A stretch of 64,000 nt of DNA from Sporobacter sp038405045 (GTDB lineage Bacteria; Bacillota; Clostridia; Oscillospirales; Oscillospiraceae). The translations under genes and the position numbers were made by a program. Each line of letters opens with the position of its first letter. The stretch's first letter is position 1. Positions 40,774 through 49,671 of this stretch are shown piece by piece. Under the pieces are notes generated by a model, which was given only the letters and a program-made list of their open reading frames with translations, was not told where the DNA came from and did not search any database. Location: NCBI GenBank assembly GCA_038405045.1, contig JBBZIV010000001.1, forward strand, positions 1-64,000, given 5' to 3'.

Positions 40774-41391
40774 TTAAAATAAAAGCTTTGAAACGGCCAA
40801 AACAATGAGGAGGACGCCGCCGACCCATGACAGATCAAGCTTTGTCAAGGTCGTCAGGAGCCTCCCAAGGAGACAGCCGAGCGTGACGGCGAGCAGGTTG
40901 GATAAAAGCGAGAGGACGATGAGCGTTAGGCTGCCGGCATGTGCCAGGCCCCAGCCAAAACCCGCGGCGAAACCGTCCAGCGACAAGGCCAGCGCCAGAT
41001 AAAAAGACTCCCGGACGGAGAGCGTTTTGGAGTTATCCAGATCGGCTTTGTCGGTGTCAGCATACACGGTCAAGACGATGTGGAGGTCAAAGAGCTTCAT
41101 GTTGAGCCTGTTTTCGCTTTTTTTGGCGATGAAGCGCTTGAGAGAAAATTCAAAGCATTTGACAAGGCCGATGATGAGCAGGAGGGCAAAGGAGACGATT
41201 GTCCCGACGGCGGGCGGAATGATGCTTGTTGCGGCCCCGCCCAGTCCCGCTGAGGCGGCGAGGATGCCCGTACATACGACACTGATGACGATGACGGCCG
41301 CCGGGGGAATTTTTGTCCGGCTCACGCCGTAGGCAAAGCTGGCTGAGAACGCGTCAAGACAGAGCGCCGACACCAGCAATATTTCAAACAT
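40774..41391 (-). CDS. ytaF: sporulation membrane protein YtaF (MntP-like)
   Basis: The 205-residue membrane protein has two repeats of three helices each. The repeats open with ALCLDAFSASFAYGVSR (about residues 9-25) and ALALSLDGFAAGFGWGL (about 131-147), the paired Asp-containing motifs of the MntP/YtaF family. The hydrophilic linker lies at about 90-120. YtaF proteins occur in spore formers and their transport substrate is not established. It converges with the Mg2+ operon and diverges from the Ca2+-ATPase gene. Confidence 0.88.
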   Translation of the reverse strand: MFEILLVSALCLDAFSASFAYGVSRTKIPPAAVIVISVVCTGILAASAGLGGAATSIIPPAVGTIVSFALLLIIGLVKCFEFSLKRFIAKKSENRLNMKLFDLHIVLTVYADTDKADLDNSKTLSVRESFYLALALSLDGFAAGFGWGLAHAGSLTLIVLSLLSNLLAVTLGCLLGRLLTTLTKLDLSWVGGVLLIVLAVSKLLF

Positions 41392-41482
41392 ATCAAGACA
41401 ACCCCTTCATATATTTTATAGACAGTCATTTACCCCGAGGGGTTGTGACAAAAGCAAAAGCATTTCAAATGAGGGACCGCGT

Positions 41483-44161
41483 ATGAGGCATCAAAACACA
41501 ATAGAGTTGATCGGCAGAATAAAAGGGCTGAGCGAAAAGGATGTGCGCCGCTCAAAGGAGCAATATGGTGACAACACACTTGTCAGCCAGAAAAAGCACA
41601 GTTTTTTCAAAGAGTTTCTTCGGAATTTCGGCGACCCGATTATTAAAATTCTGCTTGTCGCACTCGTTGTCAACATTGTCATCCGTCTGCGGGACTTCAA
41701 CTGGTATGAGACGATTGGTATCGCGGCTGCCATTTTGGTTTCCACCTTTGTTTCAACACTGTCGGAATACGGCAGTGAATCGGCTTTTGAAAAACTGCAG
41801 GAGGAGGCCTTGAAAACAAAGTGCCGTGTGAAAAGGGCCGACGGGCTTATCGAGCTGCCGGTCAGCGACGTTGTTGTCGGAGATTATGTTCTGTTACAGG
41901 CTGGGGACCGTATACCGGCAGACGGATTTATGGCAAGTGGTGAACTTTATGTCGACCAATCGCCGCTCAACGGTGAGAGCAAAGAGGTATTTAAAAAGCC
42001 GGATGATGCGGGCGAAAGCGCGGGCAGGGATTTTGACAGTAAAAGCCGCCTGTTCCGCGGCTGCATCGTCTGCTCCGGCGAGGCGATCATGCGTGTTCTC
42101 AGTGTCGGCACGGGAACCTTTTACGGCAAGCTGGCGCTCGACGTGCAGGCTGATGTGCGGGAGAGCCCATTAAAGCTGCGCCTTGGCAAACTGGCGCAGA
42201 CCATCAGCAAGCTTGGGTATATCGGCGCGGCCCTTGTTGCGCTTGCCGACCTATTCAATGCCGTCGTCATCGCTAACGCATTCAGGCTCGATGCGGTTCT
42301 TCAAACGCTCTGTGCGCCGAAAGCCATGGCGGGGCATCTTATCCACGCGGCGACGCTTGCTATTTCCGTTATTGTTGTGGCAATCCCGGAAGGGCTGCCG
42401 CTCATGATAACCATTGTCCTCTCGTCAAACATGAAACGCATGCTTAAAGACAATGTCCTCGTCCGAAAGCTTGTGGGGATTGAGACCTCCGGTAACCTGA
42501 ACATTCTGTTTACCGACAAGACGGGAACACTGACAAAAGGGAAATTGAAGGTCAAGTTTTTTGCAGGCGGTGACGGAACGGTTTATGACGGGTTTCAGAA
42601 GCTTGGCAGGCTGCCCCTCGGGGGGCTCCTTCGGATTTCAAGCGTTTTCAACAGCGGCGCATCGTTTGACGGACGTAAAAAGTGCGCCGTCGGCGGCAAC
42701 GCGACGGAACGGGCGCTTTTGGAATTTGTCACGACAGAACGCCTTTCGGCGGACCGCGTCCAAATCGTGTCGAGTGTGCCGTTTTCAAGTGCCAATAAAT
42801 ATTCCCTGGCACACATACGGGGAGACGAGACATGCACACTTATTAAAGGCGCACCGGAGCTTCTTTTGCCGCGCTGCACATCATATTTCGATGAAAATGG
42901 CGTCAAAAGAAAGCTGACTGATCGGGGAAAAATTCAGCAATTGATGGATAACGCAGCTAAAAACGCCGTGCGCCTACTTGCTGTTGCCGTGGGGGACACG
43001 TCGTTTTCGATGGATGAGCCCGATGGCGTGCTGACACTTGTCGGCATTGCCGGTATTCAGGATGCGGTGCGTCGTGAAGCCGCTGCCGCCATCCGGCAGG
43101 TGACGGCAGCCGGAATTCAGGTCGTCATGCTCACAGGTGACAACAGGCAGACGGCTGAGGCTATTGCCCGTGAAGTGGGCCTTGTAAAAGGCAGCGACAG
43201 CCGTGCCGTCATTACCAGTGATGTGCTCCAGCGCATGAGCGATGCCGACCTCAAAGCCGCCTTGCATCACCTGCGCGTTGTGGCACGGGCCGTCCCGTCT
43301 GACAAGAGCCGCCTCATAGCCGCCGCGCAGTCGCTTGGCCTCGTTGCCGGTATGACGGGAGACGGCATCAATGATGCGCCGGCCTTAAAGAAGGCCGATG
43401 TCGGCTTTGCCATGGGCAGTGGCACGGAGGTTGCCAAGGAGGCTGGGGACATCGTGATCCTCGATGATAATTTTCAGTCTATCGCCAAGGCTGTGCTTTA
43501 CGGCCGGACGATCTTTAAAAGTATTCGTAAGTTTATCATCTTTCAGCTGACGATCAATCTGTGCGCCGTTGCCATCTCCGTCATCGGGCCGTTTATCGGC
43601 ATCAGCGCGCCGATCACCGTGCTGCAGATGCTGTGGGTCAACATGGTGATGGATACGCTAGCCGGGCTTGCCTTTGCCGGAGAAGCACCGTTAAAGGAAT
43701 ACATGGCCGAGCGTCCAAAACGGCGTGACGAACCGATAATAAACCGATATATGGTTAACCAAATCCTCGTCGGCGGGCTGTACACGACGATCTTGTGCGT
43801 TCTCTTTTTAAAGCTGCCTGCCATCCGTACTATGTATAGTCACGGGACAGGGGATGAATTCTTCATGACGGCTTTTTTCGCGATGTTTATCTTTGCAGGC
43901 GTGTTCAACAGCTTCAACGCGCGCACGACGCGCCTGAACCTGCTGGCCCACATCTGGAAAAACAAAGCGTTTTTGGCGATCATGCTGTTTGTCACTGTTA
44001 TTCAGCTGCTCATTATTTATTACGGCGGCGCCATTTTCCGAACGACAGGGCTTCGCTACGCGGAGCTGCAGTTTGTATTGATCCTTGCGTTCTCCGTGAT
44101 CCCGGTCGATTTTATTCGGAAGTCAGCCGTCGGCAGCAGCCATCGCGGCAACGCGATCTGA
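41483..44161 (+). CDS. P-type Ca2+-transporting ATPase (P2 type)
   Basis: The 892-residue cation pump has the phosphorylation site DKTGTLTKGK (Asp about residue 344), the TGES-equivalent NGESKE, the helix 4 ion site VVAIPEGLPLM and the hinge TGDGINDAPALKKADVGFAMG. Helix 6 contains NMVMDTLAGLAFAGE. PEGL plus this helix 6 places it with Ca2+ pumps (PMCA/SERCA-like); no calmodulin-type tail is present. It is expected to export Ca2+ from the cytosol. AGGGA precedes the ATG. Confidence 0.93.
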   Translation: MRHQNTIELIGRIKGLSEKDVRRSKEQYGDNTLVSQKKHSFFKEFLRNFGDPIIKILLVALVVNIVIRLRDFNWYETIGIAAAILVSTFVSTLSEYGSESAFEKLQEEALKTKCRVKRADGLIELPVSDVVVGDYVLLQAGDRIPADGFMASGELYVDQSPLNGESKEVFKKPDDAGESAGRDFDSKSRLFRGCIVCSGEAIMRVLSVGTGTFYGKLALDVQADVRESPLKLRLGKLAQTISKLGYIGAALVALADLFNAVVIANAFRLDAVLQTLCAPKAMAGHLIHAATLAISVIVVAIPEGLPLMITIVLSSNMKRMLKDNVLVRKLVGIETSGNLNILFTDKTGTLTKGKLKVKFFAGGDGTVYDGFQKLGRLPLGGLLRISSVFNSGASFDGRKKCAVGGNATERALLEFVTTERLSADRVQIVSSVPFSSANKYSLAHIRGDETCTLIKGAPELLLPRCTSYFDENGVKRKLTDRGKIQQLMDNAAKNAVRLLAVAVGDTSFSMDEPDGVLTLVGIAGIQDAVRREAAAAIRQVTAAGIQVVMLTGDNRQTAEAIAREVGLVKGSDSRAVITSDVLQRMSDADLKAALHHLRVVARAVPSDKSRLIAAAQSLGLVAGMTGDGINDAPALKKADVGFAMGSGTEVAKEAGDIVILDDNFQSIAKAVLYGRTIFKSIRKFIIFQLTINLCAVAISVIGPFIGISAPITVLQMLWVNMVMDTLAGLAFAGEAPLKEYMAERPKRRDEPIINRYMVNQILVGGLYTTILCVLFLKLPAIRTMYSHGTGDEFFMTAFFAMFIFAGVFNSFNARTTRLNLLAHIWKNKAFLAIMLFVTVIQLLIIYYGGAIFRTTGLRYAELQFVLILAFSVIPVDFIRKSAVGSSHRGNAI

Positions 44162-44170
44162 AGGCGCAAA

Positions 44171-44202
44171 AAAAACAGCTCCCAATAGTGGGAGCTGTTT
44201 TT
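44171..44202. terminator. bidirectional terminator
   Basis: AAAAACAGCTCCC and GGGAGCTGTTTTT pair across AATAGT, between the convergent ATPase and bactofilin genes. Confidence 0.92.
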
Positions 44203-44225
44203 GTTGTGTGGCTGGTGCTTTGGGG

Positions 44226-45017
44226 TTATTCAGAAACGTCACTGTTGATGACTACCTGCTTCGGGAAGGCATTGTCACCTTGTTCGTTTAAAAACGCCGT
44301 GTTGATGTAACCCCTGATATTCGCCCCATCTTCAATGGCGATGGTATTCGTATTGATGTTGCCCGCGACGATGGAGTTGCGGCGCAATTCAATTTTGCTG
44401 CCGATTTCAATATTGCCCTTGACCTTACCGTCAATACTGGCAAACTGCGCTGTCAGGTCACCAAGGAGAATGGAATCGTTATCAATATACGAGCTGCCCT
44501 TCGTCAGGATATTGCCCTGAATGGAGGAGCCTCTGATATCGGAATTATTGCAGGTGAGGTCGCCGATGAGCATGCCGCGGATGTTCGCGTCCTTCATCAC
44601 ATCAACCTTGCCGCGGACGTTGCCTTCAATCGTGATATTCGCCAGTGTTTTGATATCACCGACGATGACTGTATTTTTTGAAATGGTCGTCATTTCCTCG
44701 GCCTGGCGGAACATCTGGCCGTATTCGGCTTCTCTAGGCGCGGTATTCGGCGCGTTAAACGCCGGTTCATCCTCAAACGGCGGGCTTTGCCAATTGGCTT
44801 CGGCAGTACGCGGGGGTGCCGTATCGGTATCCTGATCGTAAACAGATTTACCGAGACCACCGGAGTGATTCGAATCCGCTGAATTGAACGACGGCGCATC
44901 CAGGAAAGAATTAAGATCAGAATTCGATTTCGCGCTTTCCGACATCTCGGAGCCTACAAGACCGCCCTTGTTGAGAAGATCCTTCATGGCGAGATTAAAA
45001 TTTTCCCTTAACCCCAT
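44226..45017 (-). CDS. bactofilin family cytoskeletal protein
   Basis: The 263-residue protein has a disordered, Ser/Asn/Pro-rich N-terminal region (about 20-105) and a right-handed beta-helix bactofilin domain (about 110-245) with regular hydrophobic spacing (TVIVGDIKTLANITIEGNV, then GMLIGDLTC, GSSIQGNI, DSILLGDL, GKVKGNIEIGSKI). Bactofilins polymerise without nucleotide and scaffold cell-shape or division-site proteins. AGGAGAACGCTT precedes the ATG. The long N-terminal tail is unusual compared with short bactofilins and may bind membrane or partners. Confidence 0.9.
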   Translation of the reverse strand: MGLRENFNLAMKDLLNKGGLVGSEMSESAKSNSDLNSFLDAPSFNSADSNHSGGLGKSVYDQDTDTAPPRTAEANWQSPPFEDEPAFNAPNTAPREAEYGQMFRQAEEMTTISKNTVIVGDIKTLANITIEGNVRGKVDVMKDANIRGMLIGDLTCNNSDIRGSSIQGNILTKGSSYIDNDSILLGDLTAQFASIDGKVKGNIEIGSKIELRRNSIVAGNINTNTIAIEDGANIRGYINTAFLNEQGDNAFPKQVVINSDVSE

Positions 45018-45142
45018 AAGCGTTCTCCTGTTCCAATGTGATTACTGTCACAGTATCATGTTTGGTGTCGAATGTCTAGACCGGAATCAAAGAAATCGTA
45101 CGAAAAAAATGAAATAGCGGCCTTTTTTAGCGTTTTTTGCGG

Positions 45143-45610
45143 TTATGGTGCCGTCGCGGCAGACGAAGTGCCGCCGACGTCATTTATCTTTTTCATAAGC
45201 TCTGACGTTTTTTTGTCAATTTCAGCTTCAAGCTGACGGCGCAGTGAAGCCGTTTGTGTTTTGATGACGGTCGTCAGCTGCTGCTGCATCGATGCCTGCT
45301 TGTTGTTAATTGTGGCGGTCTGACCGGACAGTTCATCAAGCTGGTCCTGAAGCGCAGCCAGTTTGACGGTGACATCATCCGTTATTTGCGTCTGAAGCGC
45401 TTGAAGTTGATTTTGCATATCGTCGTTATCTTGTTTGTTCATGGCAGGAAGGCCGTCCAAGCCCGCACTGTTTTGCAGCTGGGCAAGCTCGTGCCTTGCG
45501 TGATTGTAGCGGATGCCGAAGAAGATGGCAAAAAAAACAGGAACGACAATAAGAAGAGCCAGAACGGAAAGAATCAGGTGACGAAAAAAACGGACGCTTC
45601 CAAAATACAT
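45143..45610 (-). CDS. membrane-anchored coiled-coil protein
   Basis: Not recognised as a named family. The product is 155 residues with one N-terminal membrane helix (LILSVLALLIVVPVFFAIFFG, given in part; about residues 12-32) and then a long Gln/Leu-rich coiled coil (about 60-145; LQALQTQI, LAALQDQLDEL, LRRQLEAEIDKK) ending in Ala/Ser. It is probably anchored in the membrane with the coiled coil outside or inside. The ATG at 45610 has GGAG eight bases upstream. It lies 125 bases upstream of the bactofilin gene, so a morphogenesis partner role is conceivable. Confidence 0.75.
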   Translation of the reverse strand: MYFGSVRFFRHLILSVLALLIVVPVFFAIFFGIRYNHARHELAQLQNSAGLDGLPAMNKQDNDDMQNQLQALQTQITDDVTVKLAALQDQLDELSGQTATINNKQASMQQQLTTVIKTQTASLRRQLEAEIDKKTSELMKKINDVGGTSSAATAP

Positions 45611-45703
45611 CGATATCACTCCAAAATGGTTATCGAAAGGCTCGAATCCTGCCGGAATTTATCAGAAAAGGCAAAGAGATTATATCGTTTGGCAGGACGA
45701 AAG

Positions 45704-46348
45704 TCAACGCGCGACGGCGGACGCGTCCGTGTCCGTCAGGCGCTGAAGGCACGCCTGAAATTCGTTTTCAAGGCACATGTAATAAAGCGGAAACAAAATG
45801 TCTGATGCGCCGATAAAATAAAGATTTCTGTTTGTAATGTCGGCAAGGTCCGGTACGGTTGTGTAAATATATGTCCGGAACCATTCGGCAGTGTATGGGG
45901 AGACTTCTTTCCCCTTTCGAACGGCGGCCAGAACATCGTCAAACGTCTCGGGGATATGAGTGCTTTTGGCGATACCGCGCTCAAGCACGGCTTCATAGAT
46001 GGCGGTGATTTGCTTCTGTGTAAGAGGTGTTGTACCCGGGTTGCCCTGGCAAAGGGCAGGCAGGCGCACGGCGAAGCTATAAATGACAAGCGGAAAAAGC
46101 TCAAAATATTCCCGCGTATTCAAAAGACCGCACGCTTCGCTGTCGATGGTGATATTAAACGCCTTTAATATGTCAGCATTGAAAATATTGTTCAAAATGA
46201 CCTTGAAGAAATCCTTGATATCACAGCGATAATAGTTTTCGGCAGTCATCGCGTACAGATATTTTGTGGCCTTGAACAGATTGGCGCCAGCTTTTAAAAT
46301 AATATCGCTGAGCTGTTTTATCATGTCGGATTCATTCAATACAGTCAT
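45704..46348 (-). CDS. uncharacterised protein, divergent from the proline-linker protein
   Basis: I do not recognise this family. The product is 214 residues, soluble, mostly alpha-helical by composition, with scattered aromatic residues (AMTAENYYRCDIKDFFKVIL near 33-52, YTAEWFRTYIYTT near 153) and no catalytic motif I can name. It is divergently transcribed from the unknown gene at 46505 with about 155 bases between them. The ATG at 46348 is preceded by AGG eight bases upstream. It could be a regulatory or structural partner of its neighbours. Confidence 0.65.
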   Translation of the reverse strand: MTVLNESDMIKQLSDIILKAGANLFKATKYLYAMTAENYYRCDIKDFFKVILNNIFNADILKAFNITIDSEACGLLNTREYFELFPLVIYSFAVRLPALCQGNPGTTPLTQKQITAIYEAVLERGIAKSTHIPETFDDVLAAVRKGKEVSPYTAEWFRTYIYTTVPDLADITNRNLYFIGASDILFPLYYMCLENEFQACLQRLTDTDASAVAR

Positions 46349-46433
46349 GATGAGAACCTGCCTTCAGAATTTGTAAAATATTGTTGAAATTATAATACGG
46401 ATTATTGAAAAAAACAACCATGTGTTCTCTATG

Positions 46434-46462
46434 TTGAAAACAAACAGACGCTATGCTATGAT
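46434..46462 (+). promoter_or_regulatory. promoter of the proline-linker protein gene
   Basis: TTGAAA (46434-46439), a 17-base spacer and TATGAT (46457-46462). The transcript would begin near 46469, too close to a GTG at 46472 for that codon to have a binding site. Confidence 0.65.
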
Positions 46463-46504
46463 GGACGCATCGTGGCAGAAATTTCTATCAGACTGGTGCT
46501 TCAC

Positions 46505-48031
46505 ATGAAAGATGTTATTTCATTTTCAGTTCCAGCTAACAATTCCATACAGGAAATGCAGCTTGGCTTGACGCTTCTGCGTTTTGCTGATTTCGACCTG
46601 CGCTACTTTCAGGAGCAGTGCATAGGTGCGTATAGCAAAGATACGCCGGACGTTTTTCTTGGCAAAGCCCCGCATTTAAAAGAGTATCTGCAAAATTGCC
46701 ACCCGTATTGCAAAGCGCTGCGCGGCAGTGATTTTGATCAGATCGTACTCGATTGCGTGATTGAGCATATCTGCACGGAAAAGGCCGTCGGCCTAGAGGC
46801 GCTTTGGGTGCAGAACATCACGGCGCAGGATAGTCTTGGGAAGGCCATTTTTGAGCGTATCACCGAATACAAAATGGGCTGCGCCATCAACCAGTGGTCC
46901 AATCTCCTCAGGATGCAGGCTTATGCCATCAAGAAAATGGCTTTTATTTATGACGGCCCGGCGGCGGATATGTCGGTTCACAAGGCGAAAAAGCTCTATT
47001 TTGATCTGGCATTCATGCGTTTGTCAGCCGCCTTGGGATATCAAAGCGAGGACCTGCCGAAAAATCACGTCTCGACGGCGGCTTTTTTAAATCAGGCGCA
47101 GACGCTTTTAAAAAACGCCGTCAATGCGATGGAACCGGCGATCGAGACACGCACAAAAAAGCTTCAAGCGCGAAAGCCGCTTGTCGGCGCGCGGTGCGTG
47201 CAGGATCAGATGGCCGGTGCGGCTATCAATCTTCTGGCGGATTTGGAGCCGCCGGAGCTGGAGGAGTGTTACCAGCTCAGCCGCAAGTATGGCAACCTCC
47301 CGAGCGCCGTATACCAGCCGAGCGGGTTCAAGGCCGTCTTGGATCTGGAGTTTGACATGCTGCTCGAAAAGGGCTTTTATTTAAAACGCGAGGGCACTGA
47401 GTGGCAGAGACTGAAATATACTTCCCGAAAGGAAGCCCCGCCCCCGCCCCCACCGCCGCCGGAGCCGGAGACGCCGGAAATCCCGGCTGAGCCGGTCGCT
47501 CCACCCGCCTCTGCCGCTGTGGAACAGCAGGCGGCCTTTCAGGTACCGCAATTTCCGCTGCCGGTATTTAATAAAGGCACGGATCAAAAGGTGGCGGGCA
47601 GCCAACGGCTGTCACCGGATGAAAAGATGCTTTTAGCCGCCCTCGGCGCTCGCAAAAAGGCAGCGGCACATAAGCTGCCATCCGCCAAACGTGACGACGG
47701 CCCAAAAAAGCGCTTAAACAGCGTCCAGGCGGACATTTTACCGGAAGATAAGGTAAAAAAGATCATCCGCCTGGCTGAAGACCCGGCGAGACAACCGGCA
47801 AAAAACCGGACGCTGCAGGAGGTTAATACGCGCTGTAATCTCATATGGGCGAGTATGAACATCCGAACTGGTTGGAGCGACACGGCACAGACGGACATTT
47901 CCGAGTGGTTTCGCTATTTAACGCGTCTGCGCTATGGTATTGGTACCGGCGAAATGACGCATGAGGCGCTTGATAAATTCCTTGATGCCACACAGGAAGT
48001 TTTTCATTTGTTATCGGATAAGGACGAATAA
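46505..48031 (+). CDS. uncharacterised protein with poly-proline linker
   Basis: I do not recognise this protein. It has about 508 residues: a helical N-terminal domain (1 to about 310), a low-complexity linker (about 312-350) beginning with eight consecutive prolines followed by Pro/Glu/Ala repeats, and a basic helical C-terminal region (about 375-508). No signal peptide or membrane helix is seen. The ATG at 46505 is preferred because the promoter leaves no leader for the GTG at 46472. The Pro run would need elongation factor P for translation. It may be a scaffold joining two folded domains. Confidence 0.7.
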   Translation: MKDVISFSVPANNSIQEMQLGLTLLRFADFDLRYFQEQCIGAYSKDTPDVFLGKAPHLKEYLQNCHPYCKALRGSDFDQIVLDCVIEHICTEKAVGLEALWVQNITAQDSLGKAIFERITEYKMGCAINQWSNLLRMQAYAIKKMAFIYDGPAADMSVHKAKKLYFDLAFMRLSAALGYQSEDLPKNHVSTAAFLNQAQTLLKNAVNAMEPAIETRTKKLQARKPLVGARCVQDQMAGAAINLLADLEPPELEECYQLSRKYGNLPSAVYQPSGFKAVLDLEFDMLLEKGFYLKREGTEWQRLKYTSRKEAPPPPPPPPEPETPEIPAEPVAPPASAAVEQQAAFQVPQFPLPVFNKGTDQKVAGSQRLSPDEKMLLAALGARKKAAAHKLPSAKRDDGPKKRLNSVQADILPEDKVKKIIRLAEDPARQPAKNRTLQEVNTRCNLIWASMNIRTGWSDTAQTDISEWFRYLTRLRYGIGTGEMTHEALDKFLDATQEVFHLLSDKDE

Positions 48032-48064
48032 CAGGCGGTGCCGACGCACCGCTTGTTATTTTTA
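48032..48064 (+). terminator. terminator after the proline-linker gene
   Basis: ACAGGCGGTGC and GCACCGCTTGT pair across CGAC and are followed by TATTTTT. Confidence 0.85.
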
Positions 48065-48086
48065 ACGGAAATCAGCCGCGTATATT

Positions 48087-48104
48087 TCGTTATTTTATTA
48101 ACAA
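48087..48104 (+). promoter_or_regulatory. possible Rex operator upstream of the hyd maturation operon
   Basis: TCGTTAT-TTTA-TTAACAA matches the TTGTTAA-N4-TTAACAA Rex site with a perfect right half and two mismatches on the left. It lies 16 bases upstream of the -35 element. The sequence is AT-rich, so a chance match is possible. Confidence 0.4.
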
Positions 48105-48119
48105 TATTGAACAATAATA

Positions 48120-48148
48120 TTGCAATATTGCCAGGGAAGTGCTACAAT
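48120..48148 (+). promoter_or_regulatory. promoter of the hyd maturation operon
   Basis: TTGCAA (48120-48125), a 17-base spacer and TACAAT (48143-48148). Confidence 0.75.
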
Positions 48149-48154
48149 AAAATC

Positions 48155-48284
48155 ACTGAACCGGTGGAACTGTCCGACGGTGAAGGCTTAACTGCAACTG
48201 ACACGAAGATTTGTTCTGAAGTGGAAGGCCCTATTTGATTTTTTGTGGAATCAATGCGCCTTTCGGGGCGCATTTTTTATTTTG
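48155..48284 (+). ncRNA. unclassified structured leader RNA of the hyd maturation operon
   Basis: About 130 bases between promoter and first gene. Possible helices include CACTG/CGGTG, CAC-GAA/TTC-GTG, and TTGATT/AATCAA, followed by a terminator hairpin TGCGCC/GGCGCA with six T and ATTTT (48253-48284). This layout is that of a transcription-terminating riboswitch or attenuator. I could not match it to a known riboswitch class and see no leader ORF. Confidence 0.55.
48253..48284 (+). terminator. terminator inside the hyd operon leader
   Basis: AATGCGCC and GGCGCATT pair across TTTCGG and are followed by TTTTTTATTTT, only 19 bases before the first start codon. Confidence 0.85.
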
Positions 48285-48302
48285 ATGCCGGAGGGATATG
48301 AC

Positions 48303-48566
48303 ATGGAGACGAGAGTTGCCGTCATTGGGATCATCGTTGAAAACAGCGATTCGGTTGATCGGCTCAATGGTGTTTTGCATGAATACGGCGAATTTATCAT
48401 CGGCAGAATGGGGCTGCCGTACCGCAAGAAAAACATCAGCGTTATCAGCATCGCCGTCGACGCGCCACAGGATGTGATCAGCGCCTTGTCCGGCAAAATC
48501 GGGCGTCTTGCCGGTGTCAGCGCGAAAACAGCTTATTCAAATGTAATTTCGAAACAGGATGATTGA
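48303..48566 (+). CDS. iron-only hydrogenase system regulator (TM1266 type)
   Basis: The 87-residue ACT/ferredoxin-like fold protein of the TM1266 family occurs beside [FeFe]-hydrogenase maturation genes. It opens RVAVIGIIVENSDSVDRLN, contains IIGRMGLPYRKKNISVISI, and ends with a predicted beta strand. It has no DNA-binding domain that I can see; a sensory role is assumed by family name. The ATG at 48303 has GGAGGG seven bases upstream. hydE follows one base after its stop. Confidence 0.88.
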   Translation: METRVAVIGIIVENSDSVDRLNGVLHEYGEFIIGRMGLPYRKKNISVISIAVDAPQDVISALSGKIGRLAGVSAKTAYSNVISKQDD

Positions 48567-48567
48567 T

Positions 48568-49671
48568 ATGAAAGAACTCGTTGATAAACTGGAAAAAAAC
48601 AGAGTCCTCAGCCGGGAGGAATTCAAAACATTAATTGAAAAACGTGACGACGAGACGGCGGCGTACCTCTTTGAGCGAGCACGCCACGTCCGTCAGAGCG
48701 TGTACGGCAACGACGTTTATATGCGGGGGCTGATTGAGTTTACAAACTTCTGCAAAAACGACTGTCATTACTGCGGCATCCGACGGAGCAACAAAAACTG
48801 CGAGCGATACCGGCTGACGAAGGATCAAATTCTCAGCTGCTGCGCGAGCGGTTACGCGCTCGGCTTCCGCACCTTCGTCCTACAGGGCGGCGAGGACCCG
48901 TTTTATACGGATGAAAAGATGACCGATATCATCCGCGCGATTAAAACGAGTTACCCCGACTGCGCGCTGACACTCTCCGTCGGTGAAAAGAGTTATGAGA
49001 CGTACAAAGCGTTTCGAGAAGCCGGGGCTGACCGATACCTTTTGCGCCATGAGACGGCAAATCCCTGCCATTACGCGGCGCTGCATCCGGCGGACATGGC
49101 CTTTGAGGACAGAATGCAATGTCTTTACAATTTGAAAGACATCGGGTTTCAAGCTGGCTGCGGCTTTATGGTCGGCTCGCCGCAGCAGACAACGGAAACC
49201 ATCATTGACGACCTCTTGTTCATCAAGGCGCTTGACCCCCAGATGGTCGGCATTGGGCCTTTTATCCCGCACCACGACACGCCGTTTAAGGATGAACAAG
49301 CCGGAGAACTGGAACTGACGCTTTATCTTTTGGCCATCATCCGCCTCATGCTCCCAAGCGTTTTGCTCCCCGCGACGACAGCCCTCGGGACGATTCACCC
49401 GAAAGGGCGGGAAAAAGGGATTCTCGCGGGCGCCAACGTCGTCATGCCAAACCTCTCGCCGATAGACGTTCGGAACAAGTACCTCTTATACGACAATAAA
49501 ATCTGTACGGGTGACGAAGCCGCCGAGTGCGTGCGCTGTATGTCACGGCGCGTTGAAAGCATCGGATACCGCATCGTCGTCGCCAGAGGCGATTATAAAA
49601 AAATAAACGATCATACGGCGGAAGACGCTTGTCAGAAAGGAACAGTGCCATGTATAACCCAAAGTCATTAA
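48568..49671 (+). CDS. hydE: [FeFe] hydrogenase maturase HydE (radical SAM)
   Basis: The 367-residue radical SAM enzyme helps build the dithiolate-bridged di-iron subcluster. The cluster motif is FCKNDCHYCGIR (CxxxCxxC, about residues 62-73), followed by VLQGGEDP and MVGSPQQT barrel motifs. The ATG at 48568 follows AGGATGATTGAT; the ATG at 48559 lacks spacing. Its 3' end overlaps hydG by 22 bases, with an unusual tail containing two extra cysteines. Confidence 0.95.
   Translation: MKELVDKLEKNRVLSREEFKTLIEKRDDETAAYLFERARHVRQSVYGNDVYMRGLIEFTNFCKNDCHYCGIRRSNKNCERYRLTKDQILSCCASGYALGFRTFVLQGGEDPFYTDEKMTDIIRAIKTSYPDCALTLSVGEKSYETYKAFREAGADRYLLRHETANPCHYAALHPADMAFEDRMQCLYNLKDIGFQAGCGFMVGSPQQTTETIIDDLLFIKALDPQMVGIGPFIPHHDTPFKDEQAGELELTLYLLAIIRLMLPSVLLPATTALGTIHPKGREKGILAGANVVMPNLSPIDVRNKYLLYDNKICTGDEAAECVRCMSRRVESIGYRIVVARGDYKKINDHTAEDACQKGTVPCITQSH

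Noticed and set aside
48155..48284. Cobalamin riboswitch assignment for the hyd leader
   Set aside because: A GGTG-x-AA...CC stretch resembles part of the cobalamin core, but the B12 box and flanking helices are missing and the RNA is too short.
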